This document shows, one piece after another, positions 53,724 through 62,499 of a stretch of DNA of 64,000 nt. Source of the DNA: an uncultured bacterium (lineage in GTDB: Bacteria > Pseudomonadota > Alphaproteobacteria > Sphingomonadales > Sphingomonadaceae); assembly GCA_942636505.2 (NCBI GenBank), contig CALOGB020000009.1:62001-126000 (forward strand), read 5' to 3'. The position numbers were made by a program, and so were the translations under genes. The stretch's first letter is position 1. Every line of letters begins with the position of its first letter. The notes beneath the pieces were generated by a model. It was not told where the DNA came from. It ran no database searches and was given only the letters and a program-made list of their open reading frames with translations.

Positions 53724-55811
53724 TCAGTGCGCCGCCGCGATCGGCATTTCGTAGATCGCTGCGGAGATCGCCGGTACCATCACGGTGCGCGTCCCCGCCA
53801 CCTTGCTTTCGGCGATCGTCACGCCGTTCGGGGAGGCAATCGTGTTCGCCGCCTCCACCGTCTTGCCCGTCATGACCCAGCGCCTGCCGCCGCCTCGCAG
53901 CCTCATGCCGGAAAGCGCAAGGTTCAGTCGCTGCGGCTGGAACGTCGCGTTCACCACTGCGAGGCGCAGTTTGGTGCCGTCCGGCGACAGCCCGGCGATC
54001 ACGTCGAGCGGATAGGTCGGGCTGCCCGCGCGCACCTTGGGATGCGCATGGCCGACCGGATACTTGGGCTCTGGTTGCGGTACATCGCCATCGACTTTCA
54101 GCGGAACCGTCCCGGCGCCGAAATGCTCGCCGTACAGCTTGAACACGGCGCCAGTAGCGTTGAGGGTCGCGGCGGACGGCGAGATGTCCATCGTCGAAAC
54201 GCCAGTCGTGAACGCCGACATCGTCAGGAAATCGGTGTGGCGGAGCATCTCCTGAAATACCATCGCATAGGCCAGCGAGGATTTGAGCGTCGGCGGCCCC
54301 GCCATGTACGCATATTCGTCGATCGACAGGAATGTCTTGGCAGCGCGGATCTTGGGGAACTTCGTCTCGTAGATCGCCCATTCCTCCGCCTCCATGCGGA
54401 CATGGTTCGAGGGCGAACGGACGAACTCGATCAGTTCGTCGGCGGCCGGCGCATCGGGTCGCATCTCCGCGCGATCATACCAATGCTCGGTGATGCCGTC
54501 GAAATTGCCCCATGCCTTGGCGAAGAAGCCACCGGTCCAGTCCTCCTCGGTACCGAACTTCGCCTGGATGCTCTCGATCGACGAGTTCTGTTGCACGCCC
54601 TTCGGATGCAACTGGTCGGGCATCGCGCCCGATGCGATCAGCGTTATCGACGGATCCTTCGCGCGCATCGCCTTCGCGAATTCATTGTGCTTGATCATGA
54701 AATAATCGAGCGAGGTCTTGCCGATCTGCCACCAGCCGAACGGTTCGTTGCCGATGTTCCACCATTTGACGCGGTAGGGTGCTGGATGACCGTTCGCCGC
54801 ACGCTTGGCGTCCCATTCGGAGGTCGCCGCGCCGTTGAGATATTCGACCTCCTCCGCCGCCGAGTTCGCATCGCCCAGCCCGGCATTGACCGTGACATAG
54901 GGTTCGACGCCCAGGATACGCGTCAGGTCCATCCATTCGTCCATGCCGAGATCGTTCGGCTGCATCGCGCTCCAGGCGTGATCGAACATCGGCGGGCGGG
55001 CATCGCGGGGCCCGATCGCCTCGTGCCAATCCCAGTCGGACAGGAAGTTTCCGCCAGGTAGGCGCCAGAAGCCCGAGTTCAGCGACTTCGCGATCGCGGT
55101 CGCATCCGCGCGCCAGCCATTGACGTTGTCCGCCGGCATCAGCGACACCACGCCGACCCGAAAAACGCCGGGGCCGGTGCCAGTGCCTGTGATCTCCAGC
55201 CGTGCATCGGTCGCCGCCGCGGTCGGCGTGAACGCGAAGCTGGCCTCGCTCCAGTCCGCGCCCGGCGTCGGCAACGACACGACCTGCCGGTCCTGCGGCC
55301 GATCGCCCCAAACCAACGCCACCGTCACCGCCACGCCTGGCTCGCCACTCAGCCTGAGCTTGCCGACATACCGCCGGCCGCGGACGACCTCGATCCCGCT
55401 CTGGCCGATGCCGGTGGCATGGTCGGCGGACACCGCGATCCGCGCGCTCTGCGTACCGACGTACGAATGCTGCGTGTCCATCGTCACGGCCGCGTCGCCG
55501 CCGATCGGGCGCCATTTGCGGTAGAGGACACCGGGCCGCCCTTCGGCGTTGACGGGTGGTGGCGCGTCGCTGGCGGCGGGGCCGATCGGGTAGTAGAATT
55601 TGCGGTCGTCGAGCATCTCCGCCCACAGCGTCCGCGCGACGAGTCCGCCGATCGGTTCGATGAACATGCCGTATTCATAGGGTGTAACGGCCGCAGACCG
55701 CGCCGTTGCGTCGATCCGGACGGCGATCGGCTGAGCCCGTTGCGCCTCGGCCGAGACCAGGACTGTGGCTTGACCCGCGAACAGGACGAACGCTGCGACG
55801 ACCGGTTTCAT
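53724..55811 (-). CDS. Alpha-L-arabinofuranosidase, GH51
   Basis: A 695-residue secreted enzyme that removes arabinofuranosyl side groups from arabinoxylan or arabinan. A signal peptide (MKPVVAAFVLFAGQATVLVSAEA) is followed by a carbohydrate-binding-like sandwich (about 100-220) and a TIM barrel. The acid/base Glu is in WWNIGNEPFGWW and the nucleophile Glu in FLSIDEYAYMAG. The C-terminal sandwich ends at IYEMPIAA. Export contrasts with the cytoplasmic GH43 protein downstream, giving outside trimming and inside hydrolysis. Confidence 0.93.
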   Translation of the reverse strand: MKPVVAAFVLFAGQATVLVSAEAQRAQPIAVRIDATARSAAVTPYEYGMFIEPIGGLVARTLWAEMLDDRKFYYPIGPAASDAPPPVNAEGRPGVLYRKWRPIGGDAAVTMDTQHSYVGTQSARIAVSADHATGIGQSGIEVVRGRRYVGKLRLSGEPGVAVTVALVWGDRPQDRQVVSLPTPGADWSEASFAFTPTAAATDARLEITGTGTGPGVFRVGVVSLMPADNVNGWRADATAIAKSLNSGFWRLPGGNFLSDWDWHEAIGPRDARPPMFDHAWSAMQPNDLGMDEWMDLTRILGVEPYVTVNAGLGDANSAAEEVEYLNGAATSEWDAKRAANGHPAPYRVKWWNIGNEPFGWWQIGKTSLDYFMIKHNEFAKAMRAKDPSITLIASGAMPDQLHPKGVQQNSSIESIQAKFGTEEDWTGGFFAKAWGNFDGITEHWYDRAEMRPDAPAADELIEFVRSPSNHVRMEAEEWAIYETKFPKIRAAKTFLSIDEYAYMAGPPTLKSSLAYAMVFQEMLRHTDFLTMSAFTTGVSTMDISPSAATLNATGAVFKLYGEHFGAGTVPLKVDGDVPQPEPKYPVGHAHPKVRAGSPTYPLDVIAGLSPDGTKLRLAVVNATFQPQRLNLALSGMRLRGGGRRWVMTGKTVEAANTIASPNGVTIAESKVAGTRTVMVPAISAAIYEMPIAAAH

Positions 55812-55914
55812 CGACCTCTCCCCTTTTGTGCGTGCTCGCCATTGCGGCGATGATCGCGACGCGCCTGTTCGATCCGATGTCGCAGCGCATGTCAGAATAA
55901 ATTACGCAGACTAA

Positions 55915-55928
55915 TGATAACGTCAACA
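55915..55928. promoter_or_regulatory. Candidate LacI-type operator between GH51 and the LacI regulator
   Basis: The 14-mer TGATAACGTCAACA has the central ACGT and the outer TGA/CA of the ideal TGATAACGTTATCA palindrome and matches it at 12 of 14 positions. It lies in the 260-bp divergent intergenic region, 104 bp upstream of the GH51 start. Surrounding DNA is unusually AT-rich (AATAAATTA nearby), as expected for a promoter region. Confidence 0.6.
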
Positions 55929-56071
55929 TGCACGCTCTGCGTGTCGGCATACTCTGGTCGAGATCCGACCAACTTGCATCGCGGGGCCAAAGGTCTAGGT
56001 CGCAACGTCGTGTATGGTTCGTATTGAGGGGCTCGACGTGACGATCGTCGGGCGGGGTTGAAGGGATCGGT

Positions 56072-57118
56072 GTGAAGGAACGCGCTCGGCGCTCGCGCAG
56101 CCCGACGATCATCGATGTCGCCGCGCAGGCCGGGGTATCCCCGATGACCGTGTCGCGCGTCATCAACGGCCGCGCCAGCGTCGATCCGACCACCCGCGCC
56201 AGCGTCCAGGATGCGATCGACGCACTCGGCTATACGCCGAACCTCGCCGCGCGCAGCCTGGTCACGTCCACCGAACTCAAGATCGGCGTGATATACGCCA
56301 ACCCGAGCGCCGCGTTCATGAGCGACTTCCTCACCGGCGTATTCGAGGAGGCCTCGATCCGTGGCGCACGGCTGATCCTGCTGAAGGGCGAAGACGGCCG
56401 TCCGCCCAGCCCCGCCGCGCTGGAGAACCTGGTCGCAACGGGCATCTCCGGCATGATCTGCGCGCCGCCGTTGAGCGAGTCCGCGGCGGTCCTCGACGTG
56501 TTGCGCAAGGCGCGCGTGCCGGTAGCGGCGGTCGGCGCGCACGATGTCGACGACGTGATCTGCGTCCGTATCGACGATCGCCTCGCCGCGTACGAGATGA
56601 CGCGCGAGCTGATCGCGATGGGTCACCGAAGGCTCGGGTTCGTCGTCGGCAACCCCGACCAGGTCGCCAGTCTCAAGCGGCTCGACGGCTTCTACGCCGC
56701 GGTGCGCGAACATCCGGGCGTTCGCGCGACGATCGCGCAGGGCGATTTCAGCTTTGCCTCGGGACTCGCCGCCGGCGACCAGTTGCTCCAGGCCGATCCG
56801 CCCCCCACCGCGATCTTCGCGAGCAACGACGACATGGCCGCCGCCGTCGTGTCGGTCGCGCATCGGCGACAACTCGATGTGCCACGCGAACTGACGGTCG
56901 TCGGATTCGACGATACCACCGCCGCCGTAATGCTGTGGCCGCCGCTGACCACGGTGCACCAGCCGGTCCGCCGCCTCGCCGCAGAAGCGCTCGGCCTGCT
57001 GGTCGCGGAGATCGCCACGCCGCCAAAAACCCCTGCAAAGCGTGCCGACCGGGTGCTGGACCACGAAATCGTCAAGCGACAGTCCACGTCGCCGCCGCAG
57101 GACGACGTCGCGCCTTAA
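56072..57118 (+). CDS. LacI family transcriptional regulator
   Basis: A 348-residue regulator. The N-terminal HTH (TIIDVAAQAGVSPMTVSRVI) and hinge helix (NLAARSL) are typical, followed by a periplasmic-binding-like effector domain (IGVIYANPSAAFMSDFLTGV, GFDDTTAAVMLWPPLTTVHQ). The start is GTG at 56072 with a GAAGGGA ribosome site. It is divergent from the GH51 gene and probably controls the GH51 and MFS-GH43 genes in response to a xylan- or arabinan-derived sugar; two similar candidate operators support this. Confidence 0.93.
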   Translation: MKERARRSRSPTIIDVAAQAGVSPMTVSRVINGRASVDPTTRASVQDAIDALGYTPNLAARSLVTSTELKIGVIYANPSAAFMSDFLTGVFEEASIRGARLILLKGEDGRPPSPAALENLVATGISGMICAPPLSESAAVLDVLRKARVPVAAVGAHDVDDVICVRIDDRLAAYEMTRELIAMGHRRLGFVVGNPDQVASLKRLDGFYAAVREHPGVRATIAQGDFSFASGLAAGDQLLQADPPPTAIFASNDDMAAAVVSVAHRRQLDVPRELTVVGFDDTTAAVMLWPPLTTVHQPVRRLAAEALGLLVAEIATPPKTPAKRADRVLDHEIVKRQSTSPPQDDVAP

Positions 57119-57173
57119 CGCCGTCCGCCGTTTCTGCGGACGTCGACGGCCTTCACTCTACGCCACCGATAGT

Positions 57174-57414
57174 ATGAGTAGTGACTCCTTACCGAACCGC
57201 AAGGTCATCGACGACGGATCACCGCGATATGTCCTGCGCGAGTTCGCCCAGCCGTATAGCTTCACGAAATACTTCCTCATCACCGCCGGGACATACCGCC
57301 TGGCTGGACTGGCGGCTGATGAACGATCGGGCTGCCGCCGCGCGCTTCGTCGGCAAGGACTGCGGGTTCTGCCAGGATCCGCGGATCACGATCGAGCGCA
57401 AGCACTTCGACTAG
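57174..57414 (+). pseudogene. Frameshifted remnant, probably of an alpha/beta-hydrolase
   Basis: Two short reading frames join with a frame change. The 3' part (about 57295-57414) reads TAWLDWRLMNDRAAAARFVG, then KDCGFCQDP and ERKHFD, which recalls the C-terminal end of secreted alpha/beta-hydrolases with a CGxC pair. The 5' part, from an ATG at 57174, reads MSSDSLPNRKVIDDGSPRYV but does not match a family I know. The rest of the 405-bp gap between the LacI gene and the nuclease gene shows nothing else. I judge this a decayed gene; identity is tentative. Confidence 0.4.
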
Positions 57415-57523
57415 ATCGGCCGTCCGCACCGTGATGGACGGAGATATCGAAACCACGGTTCCCAAAGGTCGATGTCGGTAACCCAAACGAGGATGATCGC
57501 CGGGAGGACGCTGCGCCGTCCCG

Positions 57524-58315
57524 TCAGAACCAGCCGGTTCGACACCAGGGCGCGCGCTTGCCCCCACCGTAACGGCGCGCAAGCCCGGTCCGTACCAGCG
57601 CCTCGCCGAGCGATTTCCCGTCACGCTCGACGATGCGCAGTTTGCGGCCATAGCGATCGACGTCGCGCTTTATCGGGACCAGCGTGAAGGGGCCGGCGTT
57701 GAGCAGCGCCTGCATCTTGAGCGTGGCGGCCTTGCCGGCGCGGGCTTCGGACGCGCAACGGGGCGGATGGGTTTCGGGCGTGTCGATGTCGGCGATGCGG
57801 ATCTTGGTGCCCGCCATCCAGAAGGTGTCGCCGTCGACCATGCAGTCGATCCGCTTGGCATGGCCGCATATCGTGAAGCGCGCGGATACCGCTTTGCCGC
57901 CCGACAGCGCGGAGGCGGCGGCAGCGGCGGTCGACGCCGCACTCGCGACGCCTGCCGCCGTGGCCAGCGCCCCGGTGGTGGTGGAAGCGGCGGCGGCGGC
58001 AGCGTTTGCGGAGGTCGACGCGTCCACCGCAGCAGCGTCCGCAGCCTTGCTCCAGCCGCCGGGCACGCGCAGATGGCCGGCGGGCCAGGCGATGCCGAAC
58101 CCGCTGGGCCATTCGACCTTCAAACCCGGCGGCACCAGAGCCGCCCAGTCGATCTGGCGGATCACCGGCACCATCAGCCCGAGCAGCACGCCGTAGAATA
58201 CCAGGCGGAGTTGCAGCAGGACTCCGGGCGCCGGGCGTCGACCGGATCCACCGCGGCGCGTGGCGCCAGCGCGATCGCCACTCAGCAACCGCATGAAATC
58301 AAACACATACTCCAT
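57524..58315 (-). CDS. Membrane-anchored thermonuclease family protein (SNase-like)
   Basis: A 263-residue protein. A membrane helix lies near residues 33-55 (LQLRLVFYGVLLGLMVPVI), followed by a long Ala/Thr/Ser linker (about 90-140) and a staphylococcal-nuclease domain at the C-terminus. The catalytic features are present: CMVDGDTFW, RIADIDTPET and DRYGRKLRIV. The domain faces the periplasm or outside if the helix acts as an N-in anchor. The low-complexity Ala linker is unusually long. Function may be DNA or RNA degradation at the cell surface. Confidence 0.85.
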   Translation of the reverse strand: MEYVFDFMRLLSGDRAGATRRGGSGRRPAPGVLLQLRLVFYGVLLGLMVPVIRQIDWAALVPPGLKVEWPSGFGIAWPAGHLRVPGGWSKAADAAAVDASTSANAAAAAASTTTGALATAAGVASAASTAAAAASALSGGKAVSARFTICGHAKRIDCMVDGDTFWMAGTKIRIADIDTPETHPPRCASEARAGKAATLKMQALLNAGPFTLVPIKRDVDRYGRKLRIVERDGKSLGEALVRTGLARRYGGGKRAPWCRTGWF

Positions 58316-58824
58316 CGTCCCTCGCGCGTACGCGCGCGCGCGACGATGTCACCTCGCGGCGGCGAAGGTTGCGACGGGCGGAGTCGGAAATAAGGCGAAC
58401 GCATCGTGAACATCGACAGGATGCACATCTCGGCTGCGATAGCCGGTGCGCGTCGCTCCATCAGCATCGTGCCGAAGCAACTGTATGGTGGCGTCCAGCA
58501 TCCCAGGAACGCGCCGCGGGCACGAGCGATGCTGCTGTCCTACATCGCCGAGCCGTGATCAGATGCGGCGTGAGCATGGCACCCATCCGCATCCGGACGA
58601 CCGATTACGACGCTGTCGCGCGATGTGCACAACCGCGCCAGCGTGTGAACTTTGTGCACTTCCGCGCAATCCGGGCATCGGCGACACCGCGATCGCAGGC
58701 GATCGAACCGCTCGATCTCGGCCCGAAAGCCCGACGGCCCCAGACGCACGAAGGGCGGGAAATGGCCCTAGCCACTCCCCGCCCCCGTTACGCGTCCAGC
58801 TTTTACCTCTTGCGAGGCAAAGGC
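58316..58824. other. 509-bp gap without a confident gene
   Basis: A short open frame at 58421-58558 (MHISAAIAGARRSISIVPKQ, 45 residues) is open but has no ribosome site or family match, so I do not call it. The right end holds AGCTTTTACCTCTTGCGAGGCAAAGGCTT, where GCTTTTACCTC can pair loosely with GAGGCAAAGGC; this may form the 3' terminator of the outer-membrane protein gene. Confidence 0.4.
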
Positions 58825-59490
58825 TTAGAAGTGCGTGATGATACCGAGCATCGGACGGAAGCTCTGCGCGTCGCCGAAGGTGTTGACCTCGGCGCGGATG
58901 CGGAAGCCTGCGTTGCCGGTGATGCCCTTCAGGCCGATGTTCTGCGGACCGACTTCTGCGCCGATGCCGTAGGTGATCGCGCTGTAGTCACGACCGGTGT
59001 CTGCGACGACGTTCGAGCGACCCGAGAAATGGTCGAAGTTGACCCACTGGTAGCCGACCTTGCCGTAGATCAGGCCGCTGTCGCCAGCGCGGAAGCCGAA
59101 GCGGCCTGCTGCGCCGTATTCCCAATCGATGTTGCCATCGATGCCCTTGATCACGTTGCCTTCTGCGCCGACGAAGACCGGGCCGAGCGGCACGTTCACG
59201 CCGAGCACGCCCTGGACCAGCGAGCCCGATGGCTTGTAGCTGCGACGGGTCGAACCGTCAGCGTTGATCGCCTGCGGAATGCCGTGGCCGCGCTCGTTGT
59301 CGAACTGCTCCCAGCCGCCCATCACGCCGAAATACGGCTCGATGCCGAATGCCTTCGAGCCGTCGGGTGCTGCTGCTTCGCCGGGCTGCGCGCTGTTGTC
59401 GACGGGTGCCGGTGCCGACATGTCCTGCGCGAAGGCGGGAACTGCGACCGTTGCGGCGGCGAGGGCGATTGCCAGGGAAAGCTTACGCAT
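58825..59490 (-). CDS. Outer-membrane beta-barrel protein (opacity/porin-like)
   Basis: A 221-residue protein with a clear signal peptide (MRKLSLAIALAAATVAVPAFA) and a short Ala/Pro-rich linker. An eight-stranded-barrel type sequence follows: FGIEPYFGVMGGWEQFDN, VFVGAEGNVIKGIDG, GRFGFRAGDSGLIYGKVGYQ and a C-terminal MLGIITHF ending in Phe. It resembles small opacity-type outer-membrane proteins of Sphingomonas. The ATG at 59490 gives the signal peptide start. It is monocistronic; the role is unknown. Confidence 0.86.
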   Translation of the reverse strand: MRKLSLAIALAAATVAVPAFAQDMSAPAPVDNSAQPGEAAAPDGSKAFGIEPYFGVMGGWEQFDNERGHGIPQAINADGSTRRSYKPSGSLVQGVLGVNVPLGPVFVGAEGNVIKGIDGNIDWEYGAAGRFGFRAGDSGLIYGKVGYQWVNFDHFSGRSNVVADTGRDYSAITYGIGAEVGPQNIGLKGITGNAGFRIRAEVNTFGDAQSFRPMLGIITHF

Positions 59491-59798
59491 GAGTTTGACC
59501 TTATACCGTGTTGTTGCGTGGATCGCCGACTGCACGGTGCGTCGGTTCGGTCCAGGCAAGCCAAACCGGTCGGCGAGCACATGGTTGCACAAAAAACGTC
59601 ACATTCAGGGAACTGGCAGGGAACTGTTCCGCTGTGTTGCGTTACAGCAACGGTTCCTGTCATTTGGATGAACGAACCATGGTCCCGGCGGGGCGGACTA
59701 GGCAGGAATACAGCGGAAAAGCGGCAAAAAGCAGCCGCGGCTGGTATTAACGCCGCCTGTTTACCCTCTGGTGACAACCTATGTGCGATGCAGCATCG

Positions 59799-60008
59799 AT
59801 GGGGTTTTCACGCCTGTTCCGCAGCCGCTGGGCGGCGCTCTTCTGGTCCGCGGGAATCGTGTGGACGGCCTATGACGTCGCGAACGACGCACCGGAACCG
59901 GCCGCAACAAACGCGACTTCGGGTAACACGGTGGAACAATCGACCGACGCCGCCGGCGCAGCGTTCAACGCGGACGATCTCGCGATCCTCGCCAACGCCG
60001 CCGGCTGA
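59799..60008 (+). CDS. Small hypothetical membrane protein
   Basis: A 69-residue protein with one likely membrane helix near residues 10-25 (WAALFWSAGIVWTAYDVAND), an Ala/Thr-rich middle and a helix-like end (AAFNADDLAILANAAG). An in-frame ATG at 59781 would add 6 residues. I do not recognise a family. Codon use (GC-rich third positions) is like its neighbours, which supports a real gene. Confidence 0.5.
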   Translation: MGFSRLFRSRWAALFWSAGIVWTAYDVANDAPEPAATNATSGNTVEQSTDAAGAAFNADDLAILANAAG

Positions 60009-60044
60009 GGGCGACGCGCCTGTCACAGGCGCGTCGCGGATAGT

Positions 60045-60389
60045 TCAGGGCTTCAGCGCAACGTCGTCGGCGTCCTTCAGGTCTTCGTCGTCGTCGATCG
60101 TGTCGTCGTCGAGTTCGTCCTGAACGTCGTCCTCGTCCATGTCGGCTTCGTCCATCGTCACCGACGAGTCCGTATCGCCGACCTCTTCGGAATCCATCTT
60201 GGTCTCGTCGATCGACTCGTCGTCGGTGTCGTCTTCGCCCAGATCGGGTTCGAGGTCGGTCAGGATGATGCCGTCGCTCGGCCCGTTGCGCGTGGCCTCG
60301 AGGATCTCGGCGCGCTGGCTCTCGTCATAGCCCTCTTCGTCATAACCGTCATCACCCGATCCGGCACTCGGCACCTGATGTCCGCCCAT
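60045..60389 (-). CDS. Highly acidic low-complexity hypothetical protein
   Basis: A 114-residue protein very rich in Asp and Glu, with runs such as DMDEDDVQDELDDDTIDDDE. The N-terminal part contains GYDEEGYDESQRAEILEATR, which looks helical. No cysteine is present. A GAGGGAG ribosome site precedes the ATG at 60389. Possible roles such as cation buffering or a nucleic-acid mimic are guesses; I do not recognise the family. Confidence 0.6.
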   Translation of the reverse strand: MGGHQVPSAGSGDDGYDEEGYDESQRAEILEATRNGPSDGIILTDLEPDLGEDDTDDESIDETKMDSEEVGDTDSSVTMDEADMDEDDVQDELDDDTIDDDEDLKDADDVALKP

Positions 60390-60468
60390 GGTCACACTCC
60401 CTCGTGTCAGGATGCCTGCATCATGCAGGCCTACCAGATGCGAACGGTGGACGTGCGCGGTGGTTCCT

Positions 60469-61728
60469 TCAAGCGCGGACGGGCGCCGTCGATGCGGGCC
60501 GGAACAGCCGCCCGCGTTCGGTCACCAGTATCGACAGCAGCGCGGCGAGCCCGGCAAGCAGGAACCCACCGACCAGCGGCACGGTGGTGCCGTTGAAGGC
60601 CTGGCCGATCAGCGCGCCGAACACCGCGCCGACGGTCACGCTCAGAAACCCCTGCACGCTCGACGCAGTCCCGGCGATCCGCCCCATATTTTCCATCGCC
60701 ATCGCCGAGAAATTCGACGTCGCCAGCCCGAAACACCCGAGCGTCAGCGCCTGGAAGACCGCAAAGCTGACCAGCGTCTCGAACCCGACCTCGATCGCGA
60801 ACAGGTGCACCAGCGACACCAGGATCATCAGCGACAGCGCACCATGGCTGATCAGCCGGGTCCCCAGCCGCATCACGATCCGCGAGTTGAGCAGATTGCA
60901 GATCGCCATCGTCACCGACGTGGTGGCAAAGATCAGCGCGAGCAGCGACGGCTTGTGGAACACGTCCGCCATGATCTGCTGGATCGAATTGAGATAGCCA
61001 TACAACGATCCGAGCAGCGCGGTCGACGCGAGCGTATAGCCGAGCGAATTGCGATCGCCGAGCGTCTGCCGCCAGTCGCTGAGGATCCGCCCCGGCGTGA
61101 TCGGCAGGACGTTCTCGGGCGCCAGCGTCTCGGGCATCCGCAGATAGAACCAGATCAACACCCCCAGCGTCAGCACCGCAACCGTCCAGAAGATCGCGCG
61201 CCAATCGCCGAACTGGAGCACCGTCCAGCCGAACGTCGGCGCCAGGATCGGCACGATCATGAACACCATGAACGCTATCGACATCACCCGCGCCATCGCC
61301 CGCCCGTGATAGCAGTCACGGACTAGCGCGATCGTCGCCACGCGTGCCGCTGCGATCACCGCGCCACCGAATGCGCGCGCCGCCAGCAAAAGCGTGAAAC
61401 TGCCCGCGGTCGCGCAGGCGACGTTGGCGATGATGTACAGGACGAGCGACCACAGCAGCACCGTCCGCCGCCCGAACCGATCCGCGAGCGGCCCGTGGAC
61501 GAGCTGCGCGACGCCGAACCCGATCACGAACGCGGTTACGACGAACTGCCGCCCGTTCTCGGTCGCGACACCGAGCGAGTTACCGATCGCCGGCAACGCT
61601 GGCAGCATCGAGTCGATGCCGAGCGCGGTCAGCGACATCAGCGAGGCGACTAGCGCGACGAACTCGACGAAGCCGATCGGCGCGCCACGCATCGCTGGCG
61701 CGTCGGATTGTGGATCCTGGGTCTGCAT
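60469..61728 (-). CDS. Bcr/CflA family multidrug efflux MFS transporter
   Basis: A 419-residue, 12-helix transporter. The DHA1 signature is visible as ALGIDSMLPALPAIGNSLGV, FVIGFGVAQLVHGPLADRFG and RRTVLLWSLVLYIIANVAC. MVFMIVPILAPTFGWTVLQF is typical of the Bcr/CflA branch, which exports drugs such as bicyclomycin or chloramphenicol by proton antiport. It is monocistronic; no local regulator gene is adjacent. Confidence 0.93.
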   Translation of the reverse strand: MQTQDPQSDAPAMRGAPIGFVEFVALVASLMSLTALGIDSMLPALPAIGNSLGVATENGRQFVVTAFVIGFGVAQLVHGPLADRFGRRTVLLWSLVLYIIANVACATAGSFTLLLAARAFGGAVIAAARVATIALVRDCYHGRAMARVMSIAFMVFMIVPILAPTFGWTVLQFGDWRAIFWTVAVLTLGVLIWFYLRMPETLAPENVLPITPGRILSDWRQTLGDRNSLGYTLASTALLGSLYGYLNSIQQIMADVFHKPSLLALIFATTSVTMAICNLLNSRIVMRLGTRLISHGALSLMILVSLVHLFAIEVGFETLVSFAVFQALTLGCFGLATSNFSAMAMENMGRIAGTASSVQGFLSVTVGAVFGALIGQAFNGTTVPLVGGFLLAGLAALLSILVTERGRLFRPASTAPVRA

Positions 61729-61856
61729 GATGCGTGGCCCTGTACCCGCTCGGGCGGTCGCGCGGAACCCGCTAACCGGCGCAGCTACGCGACGATTGCG
61801 CAGTGCGCCGACGACCCCTATCTGTATTGCCAGGCCAACACACTTCGGAGATGACC

Positions 61857-62369
61857 ATGATCCGCCCGTATTTGCTCGCCGCTGTCGGTCTCACCAGCGT
61901 GCTCGCCCTGTCCGCCTGTGATCGCTCGAACGAGGGCGCATCGGTCTCGATCAACGCCGATGGCGGGAACGTCCTTGGCGCGATCAACGGCGAGACCGGC
62001 GAGATGAAAATCGACGTGCCGGGCTTCCAGGGCTCGGTGAAGCTGCCGAAGATCAAGATCGATACCGGCAATTTCGATCTCAACGGCGTGCGGCTGTATC
62101 CGGGATCGTCCATCAAGACACTGAACATCGTCGGTAACGAAAACAACGGTAGCGATGCAGGCAGCGGCCTACGTGTTGCATTCACCAGCCCGGCGACTCC
62201 GCTAATCGTCCGTGACTGGTTCGCGCAGCGCTTGGGCAAGGTCGGCTACAAGGTCCACGGCGAAGGCACGAACCTGATCGGCACGACCGACGAGAACAAA
62301 CCCTTCCGCCTCGAACTCGCCCCAGATGGCAAGGACAAGGCGACCGGCACGATCGTCATCAGCGGATAA
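61857..62369 (+). CDS. Hypothetical lipoprotein
   Basis: A 170-residue predicted lipoprotein. The signal ends in VLALSAC, with Cys21 as the lipid site. The mature part is a compact domain of unknown function containing MKIDVPGFQGSVKLPKIKID and VRDWFAQRLGKVGYKVHGEG. The ATG at 61857 is preferred over 61851 because the CGGAG ribosome site at 61846-61850 would directly touch the earlier ATG. A single C-type repeat arm follows its stop. Confidence 0.75.
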   Translation: MIRPYLLAAVGLTSVLALSACDRSNEGASVSINADGGNVLGAINGETGEMKIDVPGFQGSVKLPKIKIDTGNFDLNGVRLYPGSSIKTLNIVGNENNGSDAGSGLRVAFTSPATPLIVRDWFAQRLGKVGYKVHGEGTNLIGTTDENKPFRLELAPDGKDKATGTIVISG

Positions 62370-62375
62370 GTCTAC

Positions 62376-62401
62376 GATCCTCTCCCGCCAGGGGGAGGAT
62401 C
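62376..62401. repeat. Single arm of a type C repeat
   Basis: GATCCTCTCCCGCCAGGGGGAGGATC forms one hairpin and matches the outer arm of the two full type C elements. It lies 6 bp after the lipoprotein stop and may serve as a terminator hairpin. Confidence 0.7.
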
Positions 62402-62499
62402 ATTACAGATTCCAAATCCAGACCAACCCTAACCCAAGCATTTGGCACGGCACCCCCAATCCCCTATATCGGGCGTCCCCCAATCCGGACACGCACCTC

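Noticed and set aside
58421..58558. A 45-residue open frame starting MHISAAIAG
   Set aside because: No ribosome site and no family match. It may be chance in GC-rich DNA.
59609..59643. GGAAC...CGTT resembling an EcfG promoter upstream of the small membrane protein
   Set aside because: The spacing is 15 bp from the nearer GGAAC and 26 bp from the other, outside the usual 16-17 bp, so I do not call it.
58369..60123. A 584-codon plus-strand frame
   Set aside because: It overlaps the outer-membrane protein gene on the other strand, and its sequence is Arg/His/Cys-rich without any recognisable domain.
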